Shown in pieces: positions 22,405 through 35,745 of a DNA stretch of 64,000 bases. The DNA is taken from assembly GCF_000002235.5 (NCBI RefSeq), contig NW_022145606.1:47789274-47853273 (forward strand). The letters run 5' to 3'. The DNA comes from Strongylocentrotus purpuratus. Its lineage: Eukaryota > Echinodermata > Echinoidea > Camarodonta > Strongylocentrotidae. Position numbers and translations under genes: made by a program. The notes under the pieces were generated by a model. It had not been told where the DNA came from. It searched no databases and worked only from the letters and a program-made list of their open reading frames with translations. How positions within the stretch are numbered: the first letter of the stretch is position 1; the number at the start of each line of letters is the position of its first letter.

Positions 22405-23790
22405 ACTAGAATTTAAATCGTCACGAAGACGATTAAGGTGGTCTGTCTAAGTCTTATGGTAGATTTGAGAATGGGAGAAGTTATATAGACATGTAAACAA
22501 TGATGATCATGATAAACATGATGATGATCATGATAGTAAAGGTGATGATGATGATGATAATGATCATGATCATGATGATGTTGATGATGGTGACATTGAT
22601 GATGATGATGATGATGATGATATTGATGATGATGATGATGATGATGATGAGCATGAGCATGATCCTGACATCTGATTGAAAAAATAAGGAGATATTTAGA
22701 TAGCAAATAGTCTCAGCTACAACATACTAAAATTTGGGAGAAAACTGTTGTATAATAACTGAGATACTGGTCAAAACACATTGTCATGCAGATTCATGTT
22801 TTGAAAAAAGTGACCTCCCATAGACATAACACGCAAATATAACAAATTATGCATTGTCGCCTTTAATCGAATATTTAACTATGATGACGTCATTAAAATG
22901 AAAAATAAATGGCATAATTCTGATAGAGAATTATCTCAGCTACAACATATCAAAATGTGGGAGAAAATCGATCACCGATAAGTGAGATAATCTCAATTAA
23001 ACAAAGACAAAAATGACGTCATCAACAAAATACATTTGTTTGAGTTTAGATGCAAATATGATGACTTTGTTTCACTTTGTACGAGTCAGGGTGGTATGAA
23101 ATCATATCTCCAACTCATGCTTTCTCCAACCATGATATAAAAATTGGGGGTCGATGGACTATCTGAAGAGCTATTTCGATTTTTAAAATGGCATGTTTTT
23201 GATCAAATTTGCATTATATTACCCATAGCAGCACGCGCGGATTTTGAACTTTGACGCACGCTCACGGCCTTATGAAATATGAAGAGTGACTGAAATTAAT
23301 GTAAATTGTCAATTACGTTGAGAGGAATCTAAATCATGTAAACATTTTGAATTTGACCTTTTCCGCGCGCTGTGAGCGCGCACACCGCGCGCGGGGACAC
23401 AAACGGACGGAAAATTTTGAAATGCTTAAAATGACCTGATTCGTACTCTCGTTTAATAGTTAAGTGATTTTGAGCAATTTTAAATTTTGACGCGCACATA
23501 CGCGCGCGTCATGACCTTTATGTGACCTTTGATGACATGACCTGTTGACCCTGACCTGAAGTATATGTTATATTAATATGAATGACCTTTGATGACGCGT
23601 CATGAAGATATGATGGATAATGTGATTTCACAAAATGGCGCCTGGATGACGTCACGATAATTTGATGACCTTGAAAATGTTCCTGTCACGTTTCATAATG
23701 ATGACCTATAACTGTGTCAAAATTGAGAGAAATTGGGCGGATGGATATTGAGAAATCGGATACACAAAAAAGTGGAGAAATAAATAAAAA
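22405..23790 (-). mobile_element. Array unit 3: (GAT)n type, near twin of unit 7
   Basis: The 3' hairpin has arms AATCGTC/GACGATT. A long (GAT)n tract lies at 22499-22665. The body is almost identical to unit 7 (28644 onward), down to rare variants such as CTTATGGTAGATTTGAG. The 5' hairpin is absent; the unit ends in AAATAAATAAAAA next to the following CTAG. Confidence 0.75.
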
Positions 23791-25773
23791 CTAGAATTTA
23801 AATCGTCACGAGGACGATTAAGGTGGTCTGTCTTCAAGTCTTATGATAGATTATAATACTTACTATATTGAGAAAGGGAGAAGTTATATAGACATGTAAA
23901 CAATGATGATCATCATGATGATCATGATGATGATGATCTTGATAGTAATGGTGATGACGATGTTGATGATGATGATGATGATCATGATGATGTTGATGAT
24001 GATCATCAACAGACCATGATGACATCTGATTGAAAAAAATGAGGGAACATTTAGATAGCATATAGTCTCAGCTACAACATACTCCAAAATCAACAAAAAC
24101 CAAACGGAAATAACGGCGATATTGCTCGCAAAAGACAGGAATGTAGAATCCAGATTTGAGAAAAAGTCATCTCCCATAGGGACTACACTCAAAAAGTAAT
24201 GGATCAAGTGATAATAGGGGAATAATAAAGTAAACATGGTTGTTTATAACATTATTTGTGATTCTACGTGTTTTAATAAGCAAAGGAAAAGGTACAGTGA
24301 AAGGTCAAAAAGAAAAAAAAAGTGAAGAAAAAAATTGTTGGAGACGCCCGGACTCGAACCAGGGACCTCGAGGTCGGAAGTCAAGTGCGTTATACCGATG
24401 TACCAAAATATTTCCCATAGAGATTACACGTAAACGGAAAATGAAATTATCAAATCCCACTTTGTAAGTGAAATATGAGCATGATCCCGGCATCTGATCG
24501 AAAATTAAAGGGCACACTTACGATAGCATATTGACTCAGCTACAACATACTCAAAGCTCAGCGTAAACGAAGATAAAACGACGGAGATATTGCTCGCGAA
24601 AGACAAGAATGTAGAAACCAGTTTTGAGAAAAAGTCATGTCCCATAGAGAATACACGCAAAATGTGAAAAATTGACATGCCTCCTTTAATCGCAAAAATA
24701 CGCCATGATGCCATTGTTCAAATGAAATATCGTGGATAATACATTCGTAGAGAATATTCTCAGCTAAAACATATCAAAATTTGAAAGAAAATTGATCAAT
24801 ATTTACAGAGATACAATCAATTTTCCAAAAATCTGCTAACGTCATAATATGCAAATTGAAATTTTAAGTTCGGAGGCCATTATGATGACGTCATGAGTTA
24901 ATTGAGGGTCAAATGAGACATGAAATCATATCTCCGACTCATGATCTATCTAAATATGAAAAAAATTGGGGGTATCTATCCATTCTGAAGAGTTAAAATG
25001 AATTTTGTATAGGCTTGTTTTTGCACATGTAATGTGGATAGGGATAATGCAGATCCGCGTGTGCTGTAAACTTTGACGGACGCTCATTGCGTTATCACTG
25101 GTCAGAAAAAGGTGAACAAGGTATCAAAATGCTTGGAAAAATGTGGTTGATATGATAGAGAAAATTTGGCGTTTCCATGTTGTAAAATGTCAGTACGCGC
25201 ACTTACGCGCGGAAACGCGCGCAAAAAAGTGCTCTCGCGCAAAATCTTGAAAATGCTTACAATGGCCTGAAACGTGTGCAAAAAAAATTTGGAACGAATT
25301 TGAGCATTTTAAAATTTTAATGCGCGCGTACGTGCGCGTCGAGGTGCGCGCGCAAATTTTGTTGACATTTTTAGTTGAACTTTGACCTGAAGTTGATGTA
25401 TACCAAATATAGTTTATTTTTGAAGACTCGTTATCGAGATATGATAATGACTTGATTTTTACAAAATGGCGCCTGGATGACGTCACGATGACCCCATGAA
25501 CTTGAAAAAGGTTTCGGGAACTTGATATTATAGGGCCTAATGACTATCAGAAATTTGAAGGAAATTGACCAAGTCGATTTCGAGTAAACGTATACACAAA
25601 AAAAGTGTACGGAAGAAATAAAAATAAATAAAGAATAAAGAATAAAGAAAGAAAATTCTAACGAAATCAATAGGTGATCTGTCATCGACAGACCACCTAA
25701 TAAATAAATAATAAATAAAGAAAGAAAATTCTGACGAAATCAATAGGTGGTCTGTTGATAACAGACCACCTAA
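23791..25773 (-). mobile_element. Array unit 4: long type with (GAT)n and tRNA-like module
   Basis: 3' hairpin arms AATCGTC/GACGATT, (GAT)n at 23908-24020, then the sequence around CGATTCTACGTG that the LTR fossil hit in unit 0, here uninterrupted (about 24250-24270), and a tRNA-like module. The 5' half is the variant with GACTCGTTATCGAGATATGA. Two 5'-end hairpins stand in tandem at 25672-25698 and 25745-25771. Confidence 0.75.
24338..24408 (-). repeat. tRNA-like module, unit 4
   Basis: Perfect B box and T arm. A two-base insertion lies beside the A box (GCGTTATACCGATGTACC on the plus strand), so the A box is degraded. Confidence 0.65.
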
Positions 25774-27182
25774 CTAGAAATTTAATTCGTCACGAAGACG
25801 AATAAGGTGGTCTGTCTAAGTCTTATGATAGAATTGAGAATGGGAGAAGTTATATAGACATGTAAACAATGATGATCATGATGACCATGATGATGATCAT
25901 GATAGTAAAGGTGATGATGATGATGATAATGATAATGTTATATGATGATAAAAACGATAATGTTAATGATGATGATGAGCACAAGCATGATCCTGACATC
26001 TGATTGAAAAAAAAGGAAATATCTAAATAGCAAATAGTCTCAGCTACAACATACTAAAATTTGGGAGAAAACTGTTGAATAACAACCGAGATACTGGTCA
26101 AAACACATTGTCATGCAGATTCATGTTTTGAAAAAAGTGACCTCCCATAGACATAACACGCACATATGACAAATTATGCATTGTCGCCTTTAATCGAATA
26201 TTTAACAATGATGACGTCATCTAAATGAAAAATAAATGACATATTTCTGATAGAGAATTATCTCAGCTACAACATATCAAAATGTGGGAGAAAATCGATC
26301 ACCGATAAGTGAGATAATCTCAAATAAACAAAGACAAAAATGACGTCATCAACAAAATACATTTGTTTGAGTTTAGATGCCAGTATGATGACTTTATTTC
26401 ACTTTGTACGAGTCAGGGTGGTATGAAATCATATCTCCAACTCATGCTTTCTCCAACCATGATATAAAAATTGGGGGTCAATGGACTATCTGAAGAGCTA
26501 TTTCGATTTTTAAATTGGCATGTTTTTGATCAAATTTGCATTATATTGCCCATAGCAGTACGCGCGGAATTTGAACTTTGACACGCGCTCACGGCCTTAT
26601 GAAAGGTCAAGAGTGACTGAAATTAATGTAAATTGTCATTTACGGTAAGAGGAATCTAAATCATGTAAACAAATTGAATTTGACCTTTTCCGCGCGTTGT
26701 GAGCGCGCGCACCGCGCGCGGGGACAAGTACGGACGGAAAATTTTGAAATGCTTCAAATGACCTAGTTCGTACTCTCCTTTAGTAGTTAAGTGATTTTGA
26801 GCAATTTTAAATTTTGACGCGCACATACGCGCGCGTCATGACCTTTATGTGACCTTTGATGACATGACCTGTTGACCCTTGACCTGAAGTATATGTGATA
26901 TGAATATGAATGAACTTTGAGTACGCATCATGGAGATATGATGGATATTGTGATTACACAAAATGGCGCCTGGATGACGTCACGATGACATGATGACCTT
27001 GAAAATGTTCCTGTCACGTGTCATGACAATGACCTATGACTGTGCCAAAATTGAATCAAATTGACCAGACCAAACTTGAGTTATCCGGGGCACAAAAAAC
27101 GGGAAGAAATAAAAATAAATAATAATAATAAAGAAAATTCTGACGAAATCAATAGGTGGTCTGTTGATAACAGACCACCTAA
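25774..27182 (-). mobile_element. Array unit 5: (GAT)n type
   Basis: 3' hairpin arms ATTCGTC/GACGAAT, (GAT)n at 25869-25990, and a standard body and GC-rich 5' half with TGACCTTTATGTGACCT at about 26839. The 5'-end hairpin is at 27154-27180, directly followed by AA and the next CTAG. Confidence 0.75.
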
Positions 27183-28643
27183 CTAGAAATTTAATTCGTC
27201 ATGAGGACGAATTAGGTGGTCTGTCTTCAATTCTTATGATTATGCTCATCTTCAATTTAATTACCCCATGAAATTATGTTAATGAAAAATGATGTATTTA
27301 TTGTATTACGATATGAATTGATGAATGAAGTACTGATAAACTGATGAACTGATAAATTGAACTGATGTAAAATGAACTGAATTGATGAGCTAAACGGATG
27401 AACTGAACTAAACTGATGAGCTGAACTGATGAACGAAATATTGAGCAATTATTATGATGATGCATAATTAAGTAATATTGACTGCCTTCTGGGCAATACG
27501 ACGTATATCGCCCGAACCTAAGATGAGGATGATATATGGCAAGTCGTATTGCCCTGAATTAGGCAATAAATATTAGTAATATTAACCACATCAGATATCT
27601 AGAGCAAACAAGAAACTCTTACTATCTTATACTATCTTATCAATTATAAATTACTATCTTATAAATTATGTAGCCTACACTCCACAGGATTTCCTAGCAT
27701 TAGAAGTTGCAAAAACATCGTCAAACAAGCACTGTGCATCCAGTGCTTGACGAATTTTCGATACACTGCAACAGTGTGCCAAGGGTCTGATTGTGACATC
27801 ACAATAGAGTTCGTGCATGGTTCGCATTTTGTTATACGCGTAATATACATTGTCATTGTCACCAGCAGCTGGTGCGCGATGTTATTTACAACTGGCTCGA
27901 TTATTTCTCACGAGTTTGACACGCAAAAAAAATGTGGGGTCAACTTGCATCCTAAAGAGCTATAATGTATTTCGTATAGGCATGTTTTTGACCATATATG
28001 CTATGTATTACAAGAGCTCGCACGCACAGACATTTACCTTAAACGGACGCTCATTTCCTTATTAATGGTCATAAAGAGATAAACATGGTATCAAATTGTT
28101 CGGCAAAAAATGAGATATACTATGATAGACAAAAAATGATGATTGAAGGTTGCGTTCGACCATTACGAACAAAAACGTGCGCGCAAATTTATGCGCGCGG
28201 AAAGGTGTGCGCACGCAAAATTCTCGAAATGCTTGAAATGGCCTAAAACGTACTCTAATTTGATCAAAAAGTGATTATGAGCATTTTTTATTTTTGCGCG
28301 CACCGACGCGCGGACGGACGCGTACGCGCGCGTTAATTGACCTTAAGTTGACCGGACGGATATTGACCATAATCGTTATAAATATGAATGAGAAATGATT
28401 TACGGTTATGAAGATATGATCATGAGTTGATTCTCAGAGCACTTCACAAAATGGCGCCTGGATGACGTCACGATATGTTGATGAACTTGAAAATGTTCCT
28501 GTCACGTCTTAAGATAATGACCTATGACTGTGTTAAATTTGAAAGAAATTGGACGGTTCAATTTTGAGTAATCGTGCACACAAAAGAGTGGTCACAAATT
28601 TATTTTAATTGAATTGTGTTTTTGTACAAATTCAATTAAAATA
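27183..28643 (-). mobile_element. Array unit 6: variant with an unrelated left module
   Basis: The 3' end is standard (arms AATTCGTC/GACGAATT), but the next ~750 bases are unlike other units: degenerate AACTGATG repeats (27322-27435), an inverted repeat with arms GGGCAATACGAC/GTCGTATTGCCC, and TTACTATCTTAT repeats. The right part returns to the GTATAGGCATG variant and the 5' hairpin with TTTTAATTGAATT arms (28603-28641). Confidence 0.7.
27491..27554. repeat. 64-base inverted repeat in unit 6
   Basis: Arms GGGCAATACGAC (27491-27502) and GTCGTATTGCCC (27543-27554) are perfect complements with a 40-base partly palindromic centre. It may be a small hairpin transposon or a folded RNA element. A copy is in unit 8. 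Confidence 0.75.
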
Positions 28644-30099
28644 CTAGAATTTAAATCGTCACGAAGACGATTAAGGTGGTCTGTCTAAGTCTTATGGTAG
28701 ATTTGAGAATGGGAGAAGTTATATAGACATGTAAACAATGATGATCATGATAAACATGATGATGATCATGATAGTAAAGGTGATGATGATGATGATAATG
28801 ATCATGATCATGATGATGTTGATGATGGTGACATTGATGATGATGATGATGATGATGATATTGATGATGATGATGATGATGATGAGCATGAGCATGATCC
28901 TGACATCTGATTGAAAAAATAAGGAAATATTTAGATAGCAAATAGTCTCAGCTACAACATACTAAAATTTGGGAGAAAACTGTTGTATAATAACTGAGAT
29001 ACTGGTCAAAACACATTGTCATGCAGATTCATGTTTTGAAAAAAGTGACCTCCCATAGACATAACACGCAAATATAACAAATTATGCATTGTCGCCTTTA
29101 ATCGAATATTTAACTATGATGACGTCATTAAAATGAAAAATAAATGGCATAATTCTGATAGAGAATTATCTCAGCTACAACATATCAAAATGTGGGAGAA
29201 AATCGATCACCGATAAGTGAGATAATCTCAATTAAACAAAGACAAAAATGACGTCATCAACAAAATACATTTGTTTGAGTTTAGATGCAAATATGATGAC
29301 TTTGTTTCACTTTGTACGAGTCAGGGTGGTATGAAATCATATCTCCAACTCATGCTTTCTCCAACCATGATATAAAAATTGGGGGTCGATGGACTATCTG
29401 AAGAGCTATTTCGATTTTTAAAATGGCATGTTTTTGATCAAATTTGCATTATATTACCCATAGCAGCACGCGCGGATTTTGAACTTTGACGCACGCTCAC
29501 GGCCTTATGAAATATGAAGAGTGACTGAAATTAATGTAAATTGTCAATTACGTTGAGAGGAATCTAAATCATGTAAACATTTTGAATTTGACCTTTTCCG
29601 CGCGCTGTGAGCGCGCACACCGCGCGCGGGGACACAAACGGACGGAAAATTTTGAAATGCTTAAAATGACCTGATTCGTACTCTCGTTTAATAGTTAAGT
29701 GATTTTGAGCAATTTTAAATTTTGACGCGCACATACGCGCGCGTCATGACCTTTATGTGACCTTTGATGACATGACCTGTTGACCCTTGACCTGAAGTAT
29801 ATGTTATATTAATATGAATGACCTTTGATGACGCGTCATGAAGATATGATGGATAATGTGATTTCACAAAATGGCGCCTGGATGACGTCACGATAATTTG
29901 ATGACCTTGAAAATGTTCCTGTCACGTTTCATAATGATGACCTATAACTGTGTCAAAATTGAGAGAAATTGGGCGGATGGATATTGAGAAATCGGATACA
30001 CAAAAAAGTGGAGAAATAAATAAAAATAAATAAATAATAAATAAAGAAAGAAAATTCTGACGAAATCAATAGGTGGTCTGTTGATAACAGACCACCTAA
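28644..30099 (-). mobile_element. Array unit 7: near twin of unit 3
   Basis: Essentially the same sequence as 22405-23790 with only a few differences, mostly in (GAT)n length, plus an added (TAAA)n tract and a complete 5'-end hairpin at 30071-30097 that unit 3 lacks. It is a recent duplicate. Confidence 0.78.
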
Positions 30100-31538
30100 C
30101 TAGAAATTTAATTCGTCATGGAGACGAATTAGGTGGTCTGTCTTCAATTCTTATGATCATGCTCATCATCAATTCAATTACTTTATGAATTGATGTTAAT
30201 GTAAAATGATGTATTAAGATATTAATTGATGAATGAAGTACTGATAAACTCATAAACTGATAAATTGAACTGATGTAAAATGAACTGAATTGATGAGCTA
30301 AACGGATGAACTGATGAACTGAACTAAACTGATGAGCTGAACTGATGAACGAAATATTGAGCAATTATGATGATGCATAATTAAGTTATATTGACTGCCT
30401 TCTGGGCAATATGACGTATATCGCCTGAACCTAAGGTGAGGATGATATATGGCAAGTCGTATTGCCCTGAATTAGGCAGTAAATATTACTATTATTAACC
30501 ACATCAGATATTTAGAGCAAACAAGAAACTCTTACTATCTTATTCTATCTTATCAATTATAAATTACTATCTTATAAATTATGTAGCCTACACTCCACAG
30601 GATTTCCTAGCATTAGAAGTTGCAAAAACATCGTCAAACAAGCACTGTGCATCCAGTGCTTGACGAATTTTCGATACACTGCAAATAGTGTGCAAAGGGT
30701 CTGATTGTGACGTCACAATAGAGTTCGTGCATGGTGCGCATTACATTGTCATTGTCACCAGCAGCTGGTGCGCGATGTTATTTACAACTGGCTCGATTAT
30801 TTCTCACGAGTTTGACACGCAAAAAAATGTGGGGTCAACTTGCATCCTTAAGAGCTATAATGTATTTCGTATAGGCATGTTTTTGACCATATATGCTATG
30901 TATTACAAGAGCTCGCACGCACAGACATTTACCTTAAACGGACGCTCATTTCGTTATTAATGGTCATAAAGAGATAAACATGGTATCAAATTGTTCGGGA
31001 AAAAATGGGCAATACTATGAGAGACAAAAAATGACGATTTTAGTTTGCGTTCGATCATTACGAACAAAAACGTGCGCGCAAATTTATGCGCGCGCAAAGG
31101 TGTGCGCACGCAAAATTTTCGAAATGCTTAAAATGGCCTAAAACGTACTCTAATTTGATTAAAAAGTGATTATGAGCATTTTTTATTTTTACGCGCACCA
31201 ACGTACGAACGTACGCGTACGCGCGCGTTTATTGACCTCAAGTTGACCGGACGGATATTGACCTTAATCGTTATAAATATGAATGAGAAATGATTTACGG
31301 TTATGAAGATATGATCACGAATTGATTTTCAGAGTACTTCACAAAATGGCGCCTGGATGACGTCACGATATTTTGATGAACTTGAAAATGTTCCTGTCAC
31401 GTCTTAAGATGATGACCTCTGACTGTGTCAAATTTGAAAGAAATTGGACGGTTCAATTTTGAGTAATCGTGCACACAAAATAGTGGTCACAAATTTATTT
31501 TAATTGAATTGTGTTTTTGTACAAATTCAATTAAAATA
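30100..31538 (-). mobile_element. Array unit 8: sister of unit 6
   Basis: It carries the same unusual left module as unit 6: AACTGATG repeats, an inverted repeat at 30404-30467 with one arm mismatch, and TTACTATCTTAT. It shares the same right part, with the TTTTAATTGAATT hairpin at 31498-31536. It is clearly more diverged from unit 6 than unit 7 is from unit 3. Confidence 0.7.
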
Positions 31539-32979
31539 CTAGAAATTTAATTCGTCACGAAGACGAATAAGGTGGTCTGTCTTCAAGTCTTATAATAGAT
31601 TATAATATTTACTATATTGAAAAAGGGAGAAGTTATATAGACATGTAAACAATGATGATTATGATGATGATGATCTTGATAGTAGTGATTATGATGATGA
31701 TGATCATTATGATGTTGATGAGGATGATTATCATCATTATGATAATGATCATGATCATGATCATGAGCGTGATTCTGACATCTTATGGGAAAAATGAGGG
31801 ATGATTTAGATAAAATATAGTCTCAGCGAAAAAATACTAAAATTTGGGAGAAAAATGTTGAATAACAACCGAGATACTGGTCAATACACATTGTCATGCA
31901 GATTCATGTTTTGAAAAAAGTGACCTCCCATAGACATAACACGCAAATATGACAAATTATGCATTGCCGCCTTTAATCGAATATTTTACTATGATGACGT
32001 CATCTTAATGATAATAAATGACAAATTTCTGATAGAAAATTATCTCAGCTACAACATATTAAAATCTGGGTGAAAATCGATCACCGATAAGTGAGATAAT
32101 CTCAATTGAACAAAGACAAAAATGACGTCATCAACAAAATACATTTGTTTGAGTTTAGATGCCAATATGATGATTTTGTTTCACTTTGTACGAGTCAGGG
32201 TGGTATGAAATCATATCTCCAACTCATGCTTTTTCCAACCATGATATAAAAGTTGGGGGTCAATGGACTATGTGAAGAGCTATTTCAATTTTTAAAATTG
32301 GATGTTTTTGATCAAATTTGCATTATATTGCCCATAGCAGCACGCGCAGATTTTGAACTTTGACGCGCGCTCACGGCCTTATGAAAAGTCAAGAGTGACT
32401 GAAATTAATGTAAATTGTCAATTACGTTAAGAGGAATCCAAATCATGTAAACATTTTGAATTTAACCTTTTCCGCGCGCTGTGAGCGCGCACACCGCGCG
32501 CGGGGACACGAACGGACGGAAAATGTTGAAATGCTTAAAATGACCTGATTCGTACTCTCGTTTAATAGTTAAGTGATTTTGAGCAATTTTAAATTTTGAC
32601 GCGCACATACGCGCGCGTCATGACCTTTATGTGACCTTTGATGACATGACCTGTTGACCCTTGACCTGAAGTATATGTTATATTAATATGAATGACCTTT
32701 GATGATGCGTCATGAAGATATGATTGATAATGTGATTTCACAAAATGGCGCCTGGATGACGTCACGATAATTTGATGACCTTGAAAAAGTTCCTGTCACG
32801 TCTCATAATGATGACCTATGACTGTGTCAAAATTGAGAGAAATTGGGTGGATGGATATTGAGGAATCAGATACACAAAAAAGTGGAGAAATAAATAAAAA
32901 TAAATAAATAATAATAATAAATAAAGAAAGAAAATTCTGACGAAATCAATAGGTGGTCTGTTGTTAACAGACCACCTAA
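31539..32979 (-). mobile_element. Array unit 9: (GAT)n type
   Basis: 3' hairpin ATTCGTC/GACGAAT, (GAT)n with GATTATCATCATTATGATAA palindromic stretches (31656-31770), standard body, TGACCT cluster near 32620, and 5' hairpin at 32951-32977. Confidence 0.75.
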
Positions 32980-34356
32980 CTAGAAATTTAATTCGTCACG
33001 AAGACGAATAAGGTGGTCTGTCTTCAAGTCTTTTAATAGATTATATTATTTACTATATTGAAAAAGGGAGAAGTTATATAGACACGTAAACAATGATGTT
33101 TATGATGATGATCTTGATAGTAATGATTATGATGATGATGATCATGATGATGTTGATGAGGATGATTATCATCATTATGATAATGATGATGATCATGATC
33201 ATGAGCGTGATTCTGACATCTTATCGGAAAAATGAGGGGTGATTTAGATAACATATAGTCTCAGCGACAACATACTAAAATTTAGGAGAAAACTGATGAA
33301 TAACAACCGAGATACTGGCCAAAACACATTGTCATGCAGATTCATGTTTTGAAATAAGTGACCTCCCATAGACATAACACGCAAATATGACAAATTATGC
33401 ATTGTCGCCTTTAATCGAATATTTTACTATGATGACGTCATCTAAATGAAAAATAAATGACATATTTCTGGTAGAAAATTAGCTTGGCTACATTATATCG
33501 AAATCTGGGAGAAAATCGATCACTGATAAGCGAGATAATCTCAATTAAACAAAGACAAAAATGACGTCATCAACAAAATACATTTTCTTTAGTTTAGATG
33601 CAAATATGAAGATTTTGTTTCACTTTGTACGAGTCAAGGTGGTATGAAATCATATCTCCAACTCATGCTCTTTCCAACCATGATATAAAAATTGGGGGTC
33701 GATGGACTATCTGAAGAGCTATTTCGATTTTTAAAATGGCATGTTTTTGATCAAATTTGCATTATATTGCCCATAGCAGTACGCGCGGATTTTGAACTTT
33801 GACGCACGCTCACGGCCTTATGAAATATGAAGAGTGACTGAAATTAATGTAAATTGTCAATTACGTTAAGAGAAATCCAAATCATGTAAACATTTTGAAT
33901 TTGACCTTTTCCGCGCGCTGTGAGCGCGCACACCGCGCGCGGGGACATGAACGGACGGAAAATTTTGAAATGCTTAAAATGACCTGATTCGTACTCTCGT
34001 TTAATAGTTTAGTGATTTTGAGCAATTTCAAATTTTGACGCGCACATACGCGCGCGTCATGACATTTATGTGACCTTTGATGACATGACCTGTTGACCCT
34101 TGATCTGAAGTATATGTGATATGAATATGAATGACCTTTGCTGATGCATAATGAAGATATGATGGATAATGTGATTTCACAAAATGGCGCCTGGATGACG
34201 TCACGATAACTTGATGACCTTGAAAATGTTCTAGACACGTGTCATGACAATGACCTATGACTGTGCCAAAATTGAATCAAATTGACTAAACCAAACTTGA
34301 AGTTATCCTGGGCACAAAAAACGGGAAGAAATAAAAATAAAGAATAATAATAATAA
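32980..34356 (-). mobile_element. Array unit 10: (GAT)n type, no 5' hairpin
   Basis: Standard 3' hairpin and (GAT)n module at 33093-33210. The DR5-like TGACCT pair is altered (TGACATTTATG near 34058). The unit ends in (TAA)n directly at the next CTAG. Confidence 0.73.
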
Positions 34357-35745
34357 CTAGAAATTTAATTCGTCATGGGGACGAATTAGGTGGTCTGTTT
34401 TCAATTTTATGATCATTGAAAAGTCAACAAAAAAAAAAAAAGTGAAGAAAAAAAATTGTTGGAAACTCCCGGACTCGAACCAGGGACCTCGAGGTCGGAA
34501 GTAAAGCGCGTTACCGATATGCCAAAACATTTCCCATAGAGATTACACGTAAACGGAAAATGGAATGCACAAATCCCACTTTGTAAGTGAAATATGAGCA
34601 TGATCCCGGCATCTGATCGAAAAATAAAGGGCACACTTGTGATAGCTTATTGTCTCAGCTACATCATACTCAAAGTTCAGCGTAAACAAAGCTAAAACGA
34701 CGGAGATATTGCTCGCAAAAGACAGGATGTAGAATCCAGTTTTGAGAAAAAGTCATGTCCCATAGAGAATACACGCAAAATGTGAAAAATTGACATGCCT
34801 CCTTTAATCGCAAAAATACGCCATGATGCCTTTGTCAAAATGAAATATCGTGTTAACTGCATTTGTAGAGAATTGTCTCAGCTAGATCATATCAAAATTT
34901 GAAAGAAAATTGATCAATATTGACAGAGATACAGTCTATTTTCCAGAAATCTGCTGACGTCATAATATGCAAATTGAAATTTTGAGTTGGGAGGCCATTA
35001 TGATGACGTCATGAGTTAATTGAGGGTCAAATGAGACATGAAATCATATTTCCAATTCATACTCTATCAAAATATGGAGAAAAAAATTGGGTTCAACTTG
35101 CATCCTAAAGCGCTACAATGGATTTTGTATAGGCATGTTTTTGCCCATGTATGCTATGTATTACGAGAGCTCGCACGCACGGACATTATCTTAAACGGAC
35201 GCTCATTCCGTTATTACTGGTCAGAAAAAGGTGAACAAGGTATCAAAATGCTTGGAAAAATGTGTCAAACATGATGACAGAAAAAATTCAGCGATTCTAT
35301 GTTGCAAAATATCAGTACGCCCGAAAACGCGCGCCCATCCGCGTGTGCGCGTTTTTTTGCAAAATGCCTGAAATGGCCTGAAACGTATGCAAAATTAATT
35401 TAAGACGATTTGGAGCATTTTTTTTTTTTGCGCGCGCGCTGACGCGCGGACGTACGCATGCGCGCGCGTTTTTTGTCCTGAAATTGACCGGACGGATATT
35501 GACCTTAATCGTGATGAATATGAATGAGAAATGCCTTTCCGTTATGAAGATATGATCATGAGTAAAAAGTACCAAAAAAAACACAAAATGGCGCCTGGAT
35601 GACGTCATGAAAATTTGATGACCTTGAAAATGTTACTGTCACGTCTCATGACAATGGCCTATGACTGTGCCAAAATTGAAGGAAATTGATTGAACCGATC
35701 TTGAGTTATCCTGTGAACAAAAAAGTGTGAAGAAATAAATAAAAA
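34357..35745 (-). mobile_element. Array unit 11: tRNA-module type
   Basis: CTAG, hairpin AATTCGTC/GACGAATT, a short A-rich stretch, and then the tRNA-like module. The right part is the GTATAGGCATG variant with long alternating GCGCGC stretches near 35430-35470. No 5' hairpin. Confidence 0.7.
34459..34527 (-). repeat. tRNA-like module, unit 11
   Basis: B box intact. The 3' acceptor part is altered (TTGGAAACTCCC on the plus strand) and the A box has a one-base change (TGGCATATCGG on the minus strand, which is closer to the Pol III consensus). Confidence 0.68.

Noticed and set aside
27413-27450. Possible hammerhead ribozyme core (CTGATGAG ... CGAAAT)
   Set aside because: The bases between the two core motifs cannot form stem II, and the CTGATGA comes from a degenerate AACTGATG repeat.
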